Part shown: one piece after another, positions 1 to 7,537 of the stretch | Layout: the number at the start of each line of letters is the position of its first letter | Numbering within the stretch: the first letter of the stretch is position 1 | Source: VRUE01 sp963819755 | GTDB taxonomy: Bacteria; Actinomycetota; Thermoleophilia; Solirubrobacterales; 70-9 | Direction: 5' to 3' | Assembly: GCA_963819755.1 (NCBI GenBank) | Contig: CAWFXB010000002.1 | Location: 186,001 to 250,000 of the forward strand | Length of the DNA: 64,000 nucleotides | The notes under the pieces: model-generated | What the model was told of the DNA's origin: nothing | Database searches by the model: none | Seen by the model: only the letters and a program-made list of their open reading frames with translations | Position numbers and translations under genes: made by a program

Positions 1-255
1 GATGCCGGGGACCTGTGCGACCATGACGATCGCCAGGCCGGCGATCACGATCGCGGGGGCGCCGCCGAGCAATAGCGGCACCCCGGCCAGGGCGGCGAGG
101 ACGAGACCGGGCAGGATCGAGTGCGCCAGGGACTCGGTGGCATAGGAGAGCCGGTAGAGGACGACCCAGCACCCGATTGCCCCGCCCGCGACGCCGAGCA
201 GGGCCATCTCGGCGATCGCCCGGCGCATGAACTCTTCCTGAAACGGCTCGAGCAT
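1..255 (-). CDS. Metal (zinc) ABC transporter permease, partial
   Basis: N-terminal 85 residues of an integral membrane permease of the ZnuB/MntB (ABC-3) family; the rest lies beyond the left window edge. It opens with the ATG at 255-253 and resembles the N-terminus of the permease encoded at 2741: both begin MLE-x-FQ, have a first hydrophobic helix, then an S/H-A-x-x-P-G-L-V-L-A motif. It starts 3 bp after the ATPase stop, so it is the last visible gene of the importer operon. Two different permease genes suggest a heterodimeric channel. The family assignment is firm; zinc as substrate is inferred from the Zur-like box upstream of the operon. Confidence 0.85.
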   Translation of the reverse strand, partial: MLEPFQEEFMRRAIAEMALLGVAGGAIGCWVVLYRLSYATESLAHSILPGLVLAALAGVPLLLGGAPAIVIAGLAIVMVAQVPGI

Positions 256-258
256 CGC

Positions 259-1014
259 TCAGTGGGGATGGTTGTGATGGTGGGGCGGCAGGACAGCCCG
301 GCGACCGGAGCCGGGCAACTCGACGATGGCGCCGCCGTAGGTCGCTTCGAGCACCTCCACGTCGAGCGCCCGCTGCGGCGGACCGACCGCGATCTGATCG
401 CGATTGAGGCAGAGCACGCTGTCCCAGCGCTGCGCCTGCTCGAGGTCGTGAGTGGCGACCATCACGCCGCGGCCCTCGGCGGCGAGCGATCCGATCAAGG
501 CTTCGAGGCGTTCCGAGCTGGGACGGTCGAGGCCGGAGAAGGGCTCGTCGAGCAGCAGGATGCGAGCGTCCTGGACCAGGCTGCGCGCGATCAGAACGCG
601 CTGGCGCTGGCCGCCCGAGAGCTTGCCGAACGTCTCGCCAGCGAGTCCGTCGAGGCCGACCTGGCGCAGCGAATCGGCCGCGACCTCCCGATCGCGGCGG
701 CTGGGGCGGCGCCACCAGGGAAGTCTGGAGAGGGCCCCCATCGCGGCGACGTCAAGTGCCGAGACGGGATAGTCGAGCTGCGAGCGCTCCGTCTGCGGCA
801 CGGTCGCGCAGCGGGCGCTGACGCGCAGCGTGCCCGCCAGCGGAGACAGCTCGCCGAGCAGCGCCCGCAGCAGAGTCGTCTTGCCACCGCCGTTGGGCCC
901 CAACAGAGCCATCGTCTCGCCCGGACGCAGGGCAAAGGAGACGCCCGAGATCGCCGCCTCGCCGCCATAGCCGACCGCGAGGCCGGACGCCTCGATCAGG
1001 GGCTCGGCCTGCAT
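259..1014 (-). CDS. Zinc/manganese ABC transporter ATP-binding protein
   Basis: ATPase subunit (251 aa) that powers the metal importer at the inner face of the membrane. Visible motifs are Walker A GPNGGGKTT (39-47), signature LSGGQ (132-136), Walker B ILLLDEP (152-158) and the H-loop His189. The C-terminus ends in a histidine-rich tail (HHHNHPH, 245-251), common in zinc-handling ATPases and possibly a metal sensor or buffer. The start overlaps the 3' end of the permease/binding-protein gene by 19 bp and the stop lies 3 bp before the second permease, so the three are translationally linked. ZnuC-like; the metal is inferred. Confidence 0.92.
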   Translation of the reverse strand: MQAEPLIEASGLAVGYGGEAAISGVSFALRPGETMALLGPNGGGKTTLLRALLGELSPLAGTLRVSARCATVPQTERSQLDYPVSALDVAAMGALSRLPWWRRPSRRDREVAADSLRQVGLDGLAGETFGKLSGGQRQRVLIARSLVQDARILLLDEPFSGLDRPSSERLEALIGSLAAEGRGVMVATHDLEQAQRWDSVLCLNRDQIAVGPPQRALDVEVLEATYGGAIVELPGSGRRAVLPPHHHNHPH

Positions 1015-2741
1015 CCACGCCGCCCGTCGGTGAAGCCGCGGACCATCGCGTCCGCATTGGCCTCCTCCATCGAAAGGTAGGTCGCTCCGTCGGAGCCCTG
1101 CGGCCCGAGGGAATCGCCGTAGAGGGTGTGGTCGGAGGAGGCGCCGGTCTGCCGCGCGATCGCTTCAGCCACCTTCGGGCTCAGCGAGCTCTCGGGAAAG
1201 ATCGCCTTGACGTGCTCCCGTTCGACGGTGTTCGCCAGTTCGCTCAGATCCTTGGCCGATGCCTGCGCCTGGGTGGTCTGCGAGGGGATCACGGCGCCGG
1301 CGATTTCGATCCCGTAGCGGTTGGCGAAGTAGCCGAACGCGTCGTGGTCGGTGACCAGCTTGCGCTGCTTCGAGGGGACCGAATCGATGCATTTGGCGAT
1401 ACCCGCGTCGAGCGCCCTCAACTTGTCCAGATAGGCGCCGGCGTTACGTTCGAAGAGCGCTTTGTGGGCGGGGTCGGCCACCGCCAGGGTGCTCTCGATC
1501 TTCCTCACCGCTGCCTCGGCGTTGCGTGGGTCATGCCACCAGTGTGGGTCGAAGCGCGATGCCTCCGCGCCCGACGACTCGCCGGGCAGGCGCTCCGGCA
1601 CGATCGCGCCGAGATCGACGACTTCGGCATCGCTGCCGCTGTCGGAGACGACCTGGTCCACCCAGCTGTCGAGGTTGTCGCCGCTGGCGAATACCAGCGA
1701 GGCGCCGGCGGCGCCGCTGACGTCGCTTGGGCGAGGCTCGTAGTCGTGCGGGTCGGTATTGGGTTGGAGGATCTGGTCGACTTCGATCGCGCCGCCACCG
1801 ACCTCGCGAGCGAAGTCGCCGATCTGAGTCGTGGTCGCGACCACGTCGAGCTTCCCGCCGTCGCCGCCGCCGGTGGCACCACAGCCCACACCCAGCAGAG
1901 CCAATGCGCCGAGCGCGGCTGCAAGGACCGCGGGGCGCGGCAACCGCGCCACCGCTTGGCCGGCGGCCACGACGACGAAACCGGCTCCCGCGACACAGGC
2001 GATCGTCGCGCCGGGGGGCGCATCGGTTTCGACCGAGAGCCAGAGCCCCACGACACCCTCGAGCGCGACCAGACCGACGCTGAGCAGTTGCCAGGATCTC
2101 AGCCGTCCGGTGAGCAACCGCGCGGTGACGGCGGGCACCAAGAAGAGCGCGGTGACGAGAAGAGCGCCGACCACGGTCAGAGCCGCCACCGTTGCGAAAG
2201 CGACGAGACCGATCAGCACGGCGTCGAAAACCCGAGGATCTGGCCAGGCCGGGCCGGCCAGGCCGGGATCGAAGCCGGCGCGGAGCCAGTGGCGGCCGAG
2301 CAGAGCGCTGGCGACCAAGGTCGCCACGGCCGCCCCCGCGGCGAGGCCGATGTCGCCGCCGTCGACCAGCAGCAGGCTGCCGAAGAGCAGGGTCTCGATA
2401 TTCGAGCCCGAGCCGAAGACGTCGCTGGCGAGGATGACGCCGGTGGCGAGGCACCCGGCGAGGACGAGCGCCACGGCCGTGTCCTGGCCTGAGCGACGGC
2501 CGCGCAGTGCCGAAACGCCCACCGCAAAGAGGAGCGCGGCGGCGAAGGCCCCGAGCGGCGCGGCAAAACCCAGCCCGTCGGCCAGCACCAGCCCGGGGAA
2601 GGCTGCCGTGCCGACCGCGTGCGAGAAGAAGGCCAGCCCGCGCATGACGATCCAGGTGCCGAGCAGCCCGGCCGGAACCGAGAGGATCAGGACCTCGATC
2701 AGGCCGCGCTGGACGAAGGGCAGCTGGAACGTCTCGAGCAC
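996..2741 (-). CDS. Fused zinc ABC permease and ZnuA-type binding protein
   Basis: One 581-aa frame encodes two usual subunits. Residues 1 to about 260 are an ABC-3 permease with about eight hydrophobic helices. Residues 264-287 look like a lipoprotein signal (RLPRP n-region, hydrophobic core, Cys287), followed by a ZnuA-like cluster A-I binding protein. Candidate metal ligands are His332 (NTDPHDYEP), His400/His403 (FDPHWWHDP), His466 (TDHDAF) and Asp543. The acidic/His-rich loop of many ZnuA proteins is absent. A GTG at 1952-1950, exactly at the signal peptide, could also start a separate 318-aa lipoprotein. The annotated start is the GTG at 2741, just downstream of a Zur-like palindrome. 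Confidence 0.85.
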   Translation of the reverse strand: MLETFQLPFVQRGLIEVLILSVPAGLLGTWIVMRGLAFFSHAVGTAAFPGLVLADGLGFAAPLGAFAAALLFAVGVSALRGRRSGQDTAVALVLAGCLATGVILASDVFGSGSNIETLLFGSLLLVDGGDIGLAAGAAVATLVASALLGRHWLRAGFDPGLAGPAWPDPRVFDAVLIGLVAFATVAALTVVGALLVTALFLVPAVTARLLTGRLRSWQLLSVGLVALEGVVGLWLSVETDAPPGATIACVAGAGFVVVAAGQAVARLPRPAVLAAALGALALLGVGCGATGGGDGGKLDVVATTTQIGDFAREVGGGAIEVDQILQPNTDPHDYEPRPSDVSGAAGASLVFASGDNLDSWVDQVVSDSGSDAEVVDLGAIVPERLPGESSGAEASRFDPHWWHDPRNAEAAVRKIESTLAVADPAHKALFERNAGAYLDKLRALDAGIAKCIDSVPSKQRKLVTDHDAFGYFANRYGIEIAGAVIPSQTTQAQASAKDLSELANTVEREHVKAIFPESSLSPKVAEAIARQTGASSDHTLYGDSLGPQGSDGATYLSMEEANADAMVRGFTDGRRGCRPSP

Positions 2742-2755
2742 GCCGCCATTAAATC

Positions 2756-2772
2756 AAAATGAGATTCATTTT
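2756..2772. promoter_or_regulatory. Zur-like operator
   Basis: A perfect 7-bp inverted repeat, AAAATGA-GAT-TCATTTT, lies 15 bp upstream of the first zinc-transporter gene, in a 42-bp gap that is strikingly AT-rich for this genome. Actinobacterial Zur (FUR family) sites have this ATGA-x3-TCAT architecture, and ZnuABC operons are classic Zur targets. Repression of the importer when zinc is plentiful is therefore likely. No zur gene is in the window. Confidence 0.75.
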
Positions 2773-2783
2773 TGTTTTCTCTT

Positions 2784-3338
2784 TCAGAGGCCGAGGAAGC
2801 GGCGCAGCGAGCGACGTGCCGCCGGAAGGCGGCGGCCGGCCTCGAGCTCGCGGACCGCGATCTCGGCGGTCATCGCGGCGAGCAGGTGCGAGGCAGCGGT
2901 TGGATCGGGCCACCCCATTGCCTTGAAGCTGGGAACGGCGGTGGCGGCGAAGCGCTCGTGCCTGGCTGACATCGAGGCGTTGAGGCTGGGATCCGAGCGC
3001 GCCTCGAGCGCCAGCGCCTTCACCGCTCGGTCTTCGAGGCAGGTGTCGAGGTAAGCCTCGACGCCGCGAACGATCCGATCCGCACCGGGCGGGGACCCCT
3101 CGGTAGCAGCGACCACCGCAGCCTGAACTCTTGCGTGGAAACGCTGGTGCAGGGCATCCACGAAAGCGGCGCGATCGTCGAAGTGGACGTAGAAGGTGCC
3201 CTTGGCGACGCCGGCCTCGGCGACGACGTGGTTGACGCTGAGCCCGCTGAGCCCTTGTCGCTCGGCGACGAGGACACCGGCGTCGAGCAGCGCCTCACGG
3301 GTGCGGCTTCCGGCGACGGTGACGGCCTCGGTGGACAC
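2784..3338 (-). CDS. TetR-family transcriptional regulator
   Basis: A 184-aa repressor with an N-terminal helix-turn-helix (SRTREALLDAG followed by VVAEAGVAKGTFYVHFDDR) and an alpha-helical ligand domain. The GTG at 3338 is preferred over the GTG at 3368 because the upstream one lies within the palindromic operator that should sit outside the gene. It is divergent from the two alpha/beta hydrolase genes, with paired 14-bp operator repeats between them. The context suggests it represses itself and the hydrolases until a hydrophobic ligand binds; the ligand is unknown. Confidence 0.88.
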   Translation of the reverse strand: MSTEAVTVAGSRTREALLDAGVLVAERQGLSGLSVNHVVAEAGVAKGTFYVHFDDRAAFVDALHQRFHARVQAAVVAATEGSPPGADRIVRGVEAYLDTCLEDRAVKALALEARSDPSLNASMSARHERFAATAVPSFKAMGWPDPTAASHLLAAMTAEIAVRELEAGRRLPAARRSLRRFLGL

Positions 3339-3353
3339 GCTGAACAGACTATA

Positions 3354-3388
3354 TGACCGGTCGGTCACCTAACATGACCGACCGGTCA
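3354..3388. promoter_or_regulatory. Paired TetR operators
   Basis: TGACCGGTCGGTCA (3354-3367) is followed after 7 bp by its exact reverse complement TGACCGACCGGTCA (3375-3388). Each half contains the ACCGGT palindrome. The element fills the space between the divergent TetR gene and the alpha/beta hydrolase operon, the usual position for a TetR operator controlling both directions. Confidence 0.8.
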
Positions 3389-3410
3389 GTCATGTGGTAG
3401 GGTCGCGGCG

Positions 3411-4226
3411 ATGGCACTTCTCGAGACCGCCACCGGGCCGATTGCCTACGACGAGCGCGGCGAGGGCGACGCGGTGGTCCTGCTCAGCAGCGGCGCCCAC
3501 GATCGCCACGACTGGGACGGCCTGCGCACCCTCCTCCCACCGCGCTTTCGCTCGATCGCCCCTGACTGGCCCGGACACGGAGAGTCGCCACTGGGCAGCG
3601 GGACCGCGACGGCGATGCGCTTCGCCGACGTGACCGAGGAACTGGTCGAGGCCCTCGCCCCCGAGGGAGCGGTCCTCGCCGGCAACTCGGTCGGCGGCTT
3701 CGCCGCGGCTCGGCTCGCGATCCGCCGCCCGGAGCTGGTTCGCGGACTGGTCCTGGTCGACAGCGGCGGCTTCCTCGGCCGCCCGCCACAGGTCCGCGTC
3801 TTCTGCGCCCTGATGGCGAAGCCCCGCTTCCTGCGGGCGATCTATCCCTGGTTCGCCAACCGCTACATGCGGCCGCGCAGCGACGAGGATCGTCGCGTCC
3901 GCGACCTCGGGATCGCGACCACCCGCGAGGATCCCGGCCTGCGCGCCGTCAGCGAGCTGTGGGGCAGCTTCACCTCACCCGAGCACGACCTGCGCGCCGA
4001 GGCGCCCTCGATCTCCGCGCCCACCCTGATCCTCTGGGGCAAGCGCGATCCGGTCATCCCGCTGAAGGTCGGCCGCCGCCTGACGGCGACGATCCCGGGC
4101 GCCGAGCTCACCGTCTTCGATACCGGCCACGCGCCGGCGGTGAGCGATCCCCAGGCCTTCGCGGCTCGCTTCGTTCCCTTTGCGGAAGCCGCATTCGACA
4201 GTCCTGTGGCAACTCCGGCGCGATGA
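3411..4226 (+). CDS. Alpha/beta hydrolase
   Basis: A 271-aa soluble hydrolase of the alpha/beta fold. The nucleophile elbow GNSVGG places Ser93, the acid is probably Asp213 (GKRDPV) and the base His240 (DTGHAP), so the triad is complete. The oxyanion region is SSGAHDRHDW near residue 30. It starts 23 bp after the operator repeats and its stop overlaps the next start as ATGA, giving a two-gene operon controlled by the divergent TetR. The substrate (ester, lactone or C-C bond) cannot be told from the sequence. Confidence 0.88.
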   Translation: MALLETATGPIAYDERGEGDAVVLLSSGAHDRHDWDGLRTLLPPRFRSIAPDWPGHGESPLGSGTATAMRFADVTEELVEALAPEGAVLAGNSVGGFAAARLAIRRPELVRGLVLVDSGGFLGRPPQVRVFCALMAKPRFLRAIYPWFANRYMRPRSDEDRRVRDLGIATTREDPGLRAVSELWGSFTSPEHDLRAEAPSISAPTLILWGKRDPVIPLKVGRRLTATIPGAELTVFDTGHAPAVSDPQAFAARFVPFAEAAFDSPVATPAR

Positions 4227-5107
4227 GCGACGAGCACCTCTGGCGCTCTGGCCTGCTCGGCGAGCGCCGGTCGGTCGAGGTTCCGGGCGGGACAATCGAG
4301 TGCTCCGAGCGTGGCGATGGCCCCGCGCTCGTCTTCTCACACGGCTGGCTGGCGAACGCGAACCTCTGGCGCAAGGTGGTCGACCGGCTCTGCGGCGAGT
4401 TCCGCTGCCTGGCTCTCGACCTGCCGCTCGGCTCGCACCGAACGCCGATGGACGCCGGCGCCGATCTCAGCCCGAGCGGAGTCGGGGCCCTGATCGCGGA
4501 CGTGGTCGAGCGGCTCGATCTGAGCGAGGTGACGCTGGTCGGCAACGACTCCGGCGGCGCCTACTCGCAGATCGCGCTCGCCCAGCATGGCGAGCGAATC
4601 GGCACGCGTGTCTCACGCCTCGTCCTCACCTCCTGCGAGACGCCATACGACGAGTGGCCGCCGCCGCCATTCGACGGCCTGCCGGCGGCCGCGCGCGATC
4701 CCGAGCTGCTTGGCCAACTGCTCGGCGCTCTGGAGGATCCGGCGATCCGCACCACGCCGCCTGCGTACGGCCTCCTGCTCAAGCGCCCGGTCGAGGTCGA
4801 GGTATCCGACTCCTACGCCCTGCCCGCCTGCCGCGACACCGGCGTCCTCCACGATGTCGCCAAGGCGATGGCGTCGGCCTCGACCGCGCCGGTTCGCGTC
4901 GCCGGAGAGCATCTCATCGCCTCGTCCGATCTACCGACGCAGCTGATCTGGTCGAGCGAAGACGAGGTATTCCCGATCGCCCACGCCGAACGCTATGCGC
5001 GCGACCTGAAGCACGGCGAGCTCGTCCGTATCGACGATTCCTTCAGCTTCACCCCGGAGGATCGGCCCGAGGCCGTGGCGGAAGCGATCCGGGACTTCGC
5101 GGGTTAG
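4223..5107 (+). CDS. Alpha/beta hydrolase with Asp at the nucleophile position
   Basis: A 294-aa alpha/beta-fold protein, translationally coupled (ATGA) to the preceding hydrolase. The nucleophile elbow reads VGNDSGG, so Asp109 sits where most relatives have Ser; this is the haloalkane-dehalogenase-like arrangement. The usual C-terminal G-H motif is replaced by DDSFSFTPEDRP, leaving no clear catalytic His. It could be a dehalogenase/epoxide-hydrolase-type enzyme or a non-catalytic member. The ATG at 4223 is chosen because the protein aligns with the fold from there. Its 3' end overlaps the convergent membrane protein gene by 59 bp. Confidence 0.82.
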   Translation: MSDEHLWRSGLLGERRSVEVPGGTIECSERGDGPALVFSHGWLANANLWRKVVDRLCGEFRCLALDLPLGSHRTPMDAGADLSPSGVGALIADVVERLDLSEVTLVGNDSGGAYSQIALAQHGERIGTRVSRLVLTSCETPYDEWPPPPFDGLPAAARDPELLGQLLGALEDPAIRTTPPAYGLLLKRPVEVEVSDSYALPACRDTGVLHDVAKAMASASTAPVRVAGEHLIASSDLPTQLIWSSEDEVFPIAHAERYARDLKHGELVRIDDSFSFTPEDRPEAVAEAIRDFAG

Positions 5108-5903
5108 CGTCGCGGCGGCCCCGCAGCTCGATCAGCGCGAGCGCAAGGGCGACCGGGACAGTCGCTGGCAGGGTGTCGACAGCAAAGAAGAGCAGGTCAA
5201 GGCCAAGCCCCAGCGCAGCCACGAGCCCAGCGCCAAAAAGCTGCCGACGGGCCGAAAACGGTCGTATATGGGCCGCTTTCGGCCCGTCGGCGGGGAGGGC
5301 TAGGAGACAGCCGAGGGTTGCGGCTATGAAGAGGTCCCCGAAGCCCATCAGCGCGTCCCCGAAGTGGACCACCTGCAGGCGCGGCAGGCCGCTGGGCGCC
5401 GCAGCGGTGAGGACCGCGTTGGGGCCCTGAAGCAGGTCGGTGGCGACGAACCAGGTGTCGACGGCTGCCATCGCGTAGATCCCCAGCTTTAGCCAGAACG
5501 CCGGGGCCACCGAGACCAGCAGCCAGGCGAGCCCGACACAGCCGAGCGCGGTCAGCGCCGTCGCCGCGGCCTCGCCGAGGAGCGAGCCCGGCGCGGCCCA
5601 GGCGACGACGAACAGCGGTGCGACCGCCGCCCCCCACTCCGGCCGGGCGCCGTGGATCAGCCAGCCGAGCGCCAGCGCCGCGAAGGGCGGCACGGCAACC
5701 AGGGCCAGCCAGGAGAGCGCAGTCGCCGATTCGCCTTCCAAGCCGACGATGCCGATCACGACGACGATCGAGAGCGCGGGCACCAGCGCCCACCAGGGAC
5801 TGCGAAAGGCATCGAGCCAGGCGAACCGCCGCGCCCGGGGCAGAGCCACGAGCGCGGCCTGCACGAGGCTGAGGATCGCTATCGAGACGGCAAAGGACGG
5901 CAT
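5049..5903 (-). CDS. Nine-helix membrane protein with a GxGD motif
   Basis: A 284-aa polytopic protein with about nine predicted membrane segments. Asp149 lies in a helix (YAMAAVDTWF), the next long helix begins MGFGD with Asp190 (a GxGD motif), and a PVAL sequence (250-253) sits near the last helix. That order (Asp in TM6, GxGD in TM7, PAL-like in TM9) recalls presenilin/signal-peptide-peptidase aspartyl proteases. I do not recognise a named bacterial family, so protease activity is an inference. The tail after residue 262 is Pro/Arg-rich. The gene stands alone between a convergent hydrolase and guaA. Confidence 0.7.
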   Translation of the reverse strand: MPSFAVSIAILSLVQAALVALPRARRFAWLDAFRSPWWALVPALSIVVVIGIVGLEGESATALSWLALVAVPPFAALALGWLIHGARPEWGAAVAPLFVVAWAAPGSLLGEAAATALTALGCVGLAWLLVSVAPAFWLKLGIYAMAAVDTWFVATDLLQGPNAVLTAAAPSGLPRLQVVHFGDALMGFGDLFIAATLGCLLALPADGPKAAHIRPFSARRQLFGAGLVAALGLGLDLLFFAVDTLPATVPVALALALIELRGRRDANPRSPGSLPPRPRADPPG

Positions 5904-5926
5904 CGCCGCCCGACCCTAGCTCGCGT

Positions 5927-7537
5927 TCACTCCCACTCGATCGTCGCCGGTGGCTTCGACGAGATGTCCAGGGCCACCCGGTTCACGTCCTTGATCTCGT
6001 TGATGATCCGGTTGGAGACGCGCTCGAGCAGGTCGTAGGGGAGGCGGGCCCAGTCGGCGGTCATCGCGTCGTCGGAGGTCACCGCGCGGATCACGATCGG
6101 GTAGGCGTAGGTGCGACCGTCCCCTTGCACTCCCACGGAGCGCACCACCGGGAGCACGCAGAAGGACTGCCAGAGCTGCCGGTACAGCTCGGCGGCGCGG
6201 ATCTCCTCCTGGAGGATCGCGTCGGCGGCGCGCAGGATGTCGAGCCTCTCCCTGTTCACCTCGCCGCCGACGATCCGGATCCCCAACCCCGGCCCCGGGA
6301 AGGGCTGCCGCCATACCATCCGCTCGGGCATGCCGAGCTCGGCGCCGACCGCTCGCACCTCGTCCTTGAACAGCATCCGCAGCGGCTCGACCAGGTCGAA
6401 CTCGAGGTCGTCGGGCAGGCCGCCGACGTTGTGGTGGGACTTGATCGTCGCCGCGTGGTCGCTGCCGCCCGACTCGATCACGTCCGAGTAGAGGGTGCCC
6501 TGGACGAGGAAGTCGACCTCGTCGAGCTTCGCCGCCTCCTCCTCGAAGACGCGGATGAACTCCTCGCCGATGATCTTACGCTTGCGCTCGGGCTCGTCGA
6601 CCCCGGCGAGCTTGGCGAGAAAGCGCTCTTCGGCGTCGACGTGGACGAGCGGGATGCCGAACTGGCCGAAGGCCTCGACCACCTGCTCGGCCTCGTTCAG
6701 CCGCATCAGCCCGTGGTCGACGAAGACGCAGGTCAGCTGCTCCCCCACCGCCTTGTGGACGAGCAGGGCCGCGACCGAAGAGTCGACGCCGCCCGAGAGC
6801 CCGCAGATGACCTGACCCTCGCCGACCTGAGCCCGGATCGCGGCAACCTGCTCGGCGATCACGGACTGCGGCGACCACTGCTCCTCGCAGCCGGCGATCT
6901 CGCGCAGGAAGCGGGTCAGGACCTCGGTCCCGTAGGGGGTGTGGACGACCTCGGGGTGGAACTGGATCCCGTAGAGGCCACGGTCGGGCGCCTCGCAGGC
7001 GGCCACCGGCGAGGCCGGCGTCGAGGCGAGCGCGATGAAGCCCGGCGGTGGCTCGAAGACGGTGTCGCGGTGGCTCATCCAGCAACTCTGCTCCTCCGGC
7101 AACCCACCCAGCAGCCGGCCGCCGCTGTTGCGCACGGTCAAGTCGGCCCGGCCGAACTCGCCCGACTCGGCCTCTTCGACCTTGCCCCCGAGCGCCTGCA
7201 CCATTGCCTGCATGCCGTAACAGATGCCCAGCATCGGGATGCCCAGGTCGAGCAGATCGGTGGGGAAGCTCGGGGCCCCCGGCTCATACACCGAAGCGGG
7301 TCCGCCCGACAGGATCAAGCCCTTCGGCGCCCGCTCCCGGATCGTCTCCGCCGAAGCGGTGGCCGGCAGCAACTCGGCGAAGACCCCGCATTCGCGGATC
7401 CTTCGAGCGATCAGCTGGGAGTACTGCCCGCCGAAGTCGAGGACGAGCACCTCCTCGGAGGCCTGGGCCGGCGCCGTCGAAGCGCCGGCCTCAGTCGTCG
7501 GCGACTCCAACACCGGCGGATACCGCCGCCCGGCCAT
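5927..7537 (-). CDS. guaA: GMP synthase (glutamine-hydrolysing)
   Basis: Catalyses XMP + Gln + ATP to GMP in purine synthesis. The 536-aa protein has a class I glutamine amidotransferase domain with Cys106 (GICYGMQ) and His194/Glu196 (FHPEV), then the ATP pyrophosphatase loop SGGVDSS (248-254) and a C-terminal dimerisation domain ending in IEWE. It follows guaB3, whose 3' end it overlaps by 47 bp. The start may be slightly internal, because the first 27 residues are Pro/Ala-rich and precede the conserved VLVLDFGGQYS. Length and motifs are complete. Confidence 0.97.
   Translation of the reverse strand: MAGRRYPPVLESPTTEAGASTAPAQASEEVLVLDFGGQYSQLIARRIRECGVFAELLPATASAETIRERAPKGLILSGGPASVYEPGAPSFPTDLLDLGIPMLGICYGMQAMVQALGGKVEEAESGEFGRADLTVRNSGGRLLGGLPEEQSCWMSHRDTVFEPPPGFIALASTPASPVAACEAPDRGLYGIQFHPEVVHTPYGTEVLTRFLREIAGCEEQWSPQSVIAEQVAAIRAQVGEGQVICGLSGGVDSSVAALLVHKAVGEQLTCVFVDHGLMRLNEAEQVVEAFGQFGIPLVHVDAEERFLAKLAGVDEPERKRKIIGEEFIRVFEEEAAKLDEVDFLVQGTLYSDVIESGGSDHAATIKSHHNVGGLPDDLEFDLVEPLRMLFKDEVRAVGAELGMPERMVWRQPFPGPGLGIRIVGGEVNRERLDILRAADAILQEEIRAAELYRQLWQSFCVLPVVRSVGVQGDGRTYAYPIVIRAVTSDDAMTADWARLPYDLLERVSNRIINEIKDVNRVALDISSKPPATIEWE

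Noticed and set aside
5049..5903. Prepilin peptidase (A24) identity for the GxGD protein
   Set aside because: No N-terminal zinc-binding cysteines and the first Asp context differs; no Tad or type IV pilus genes adjacent.
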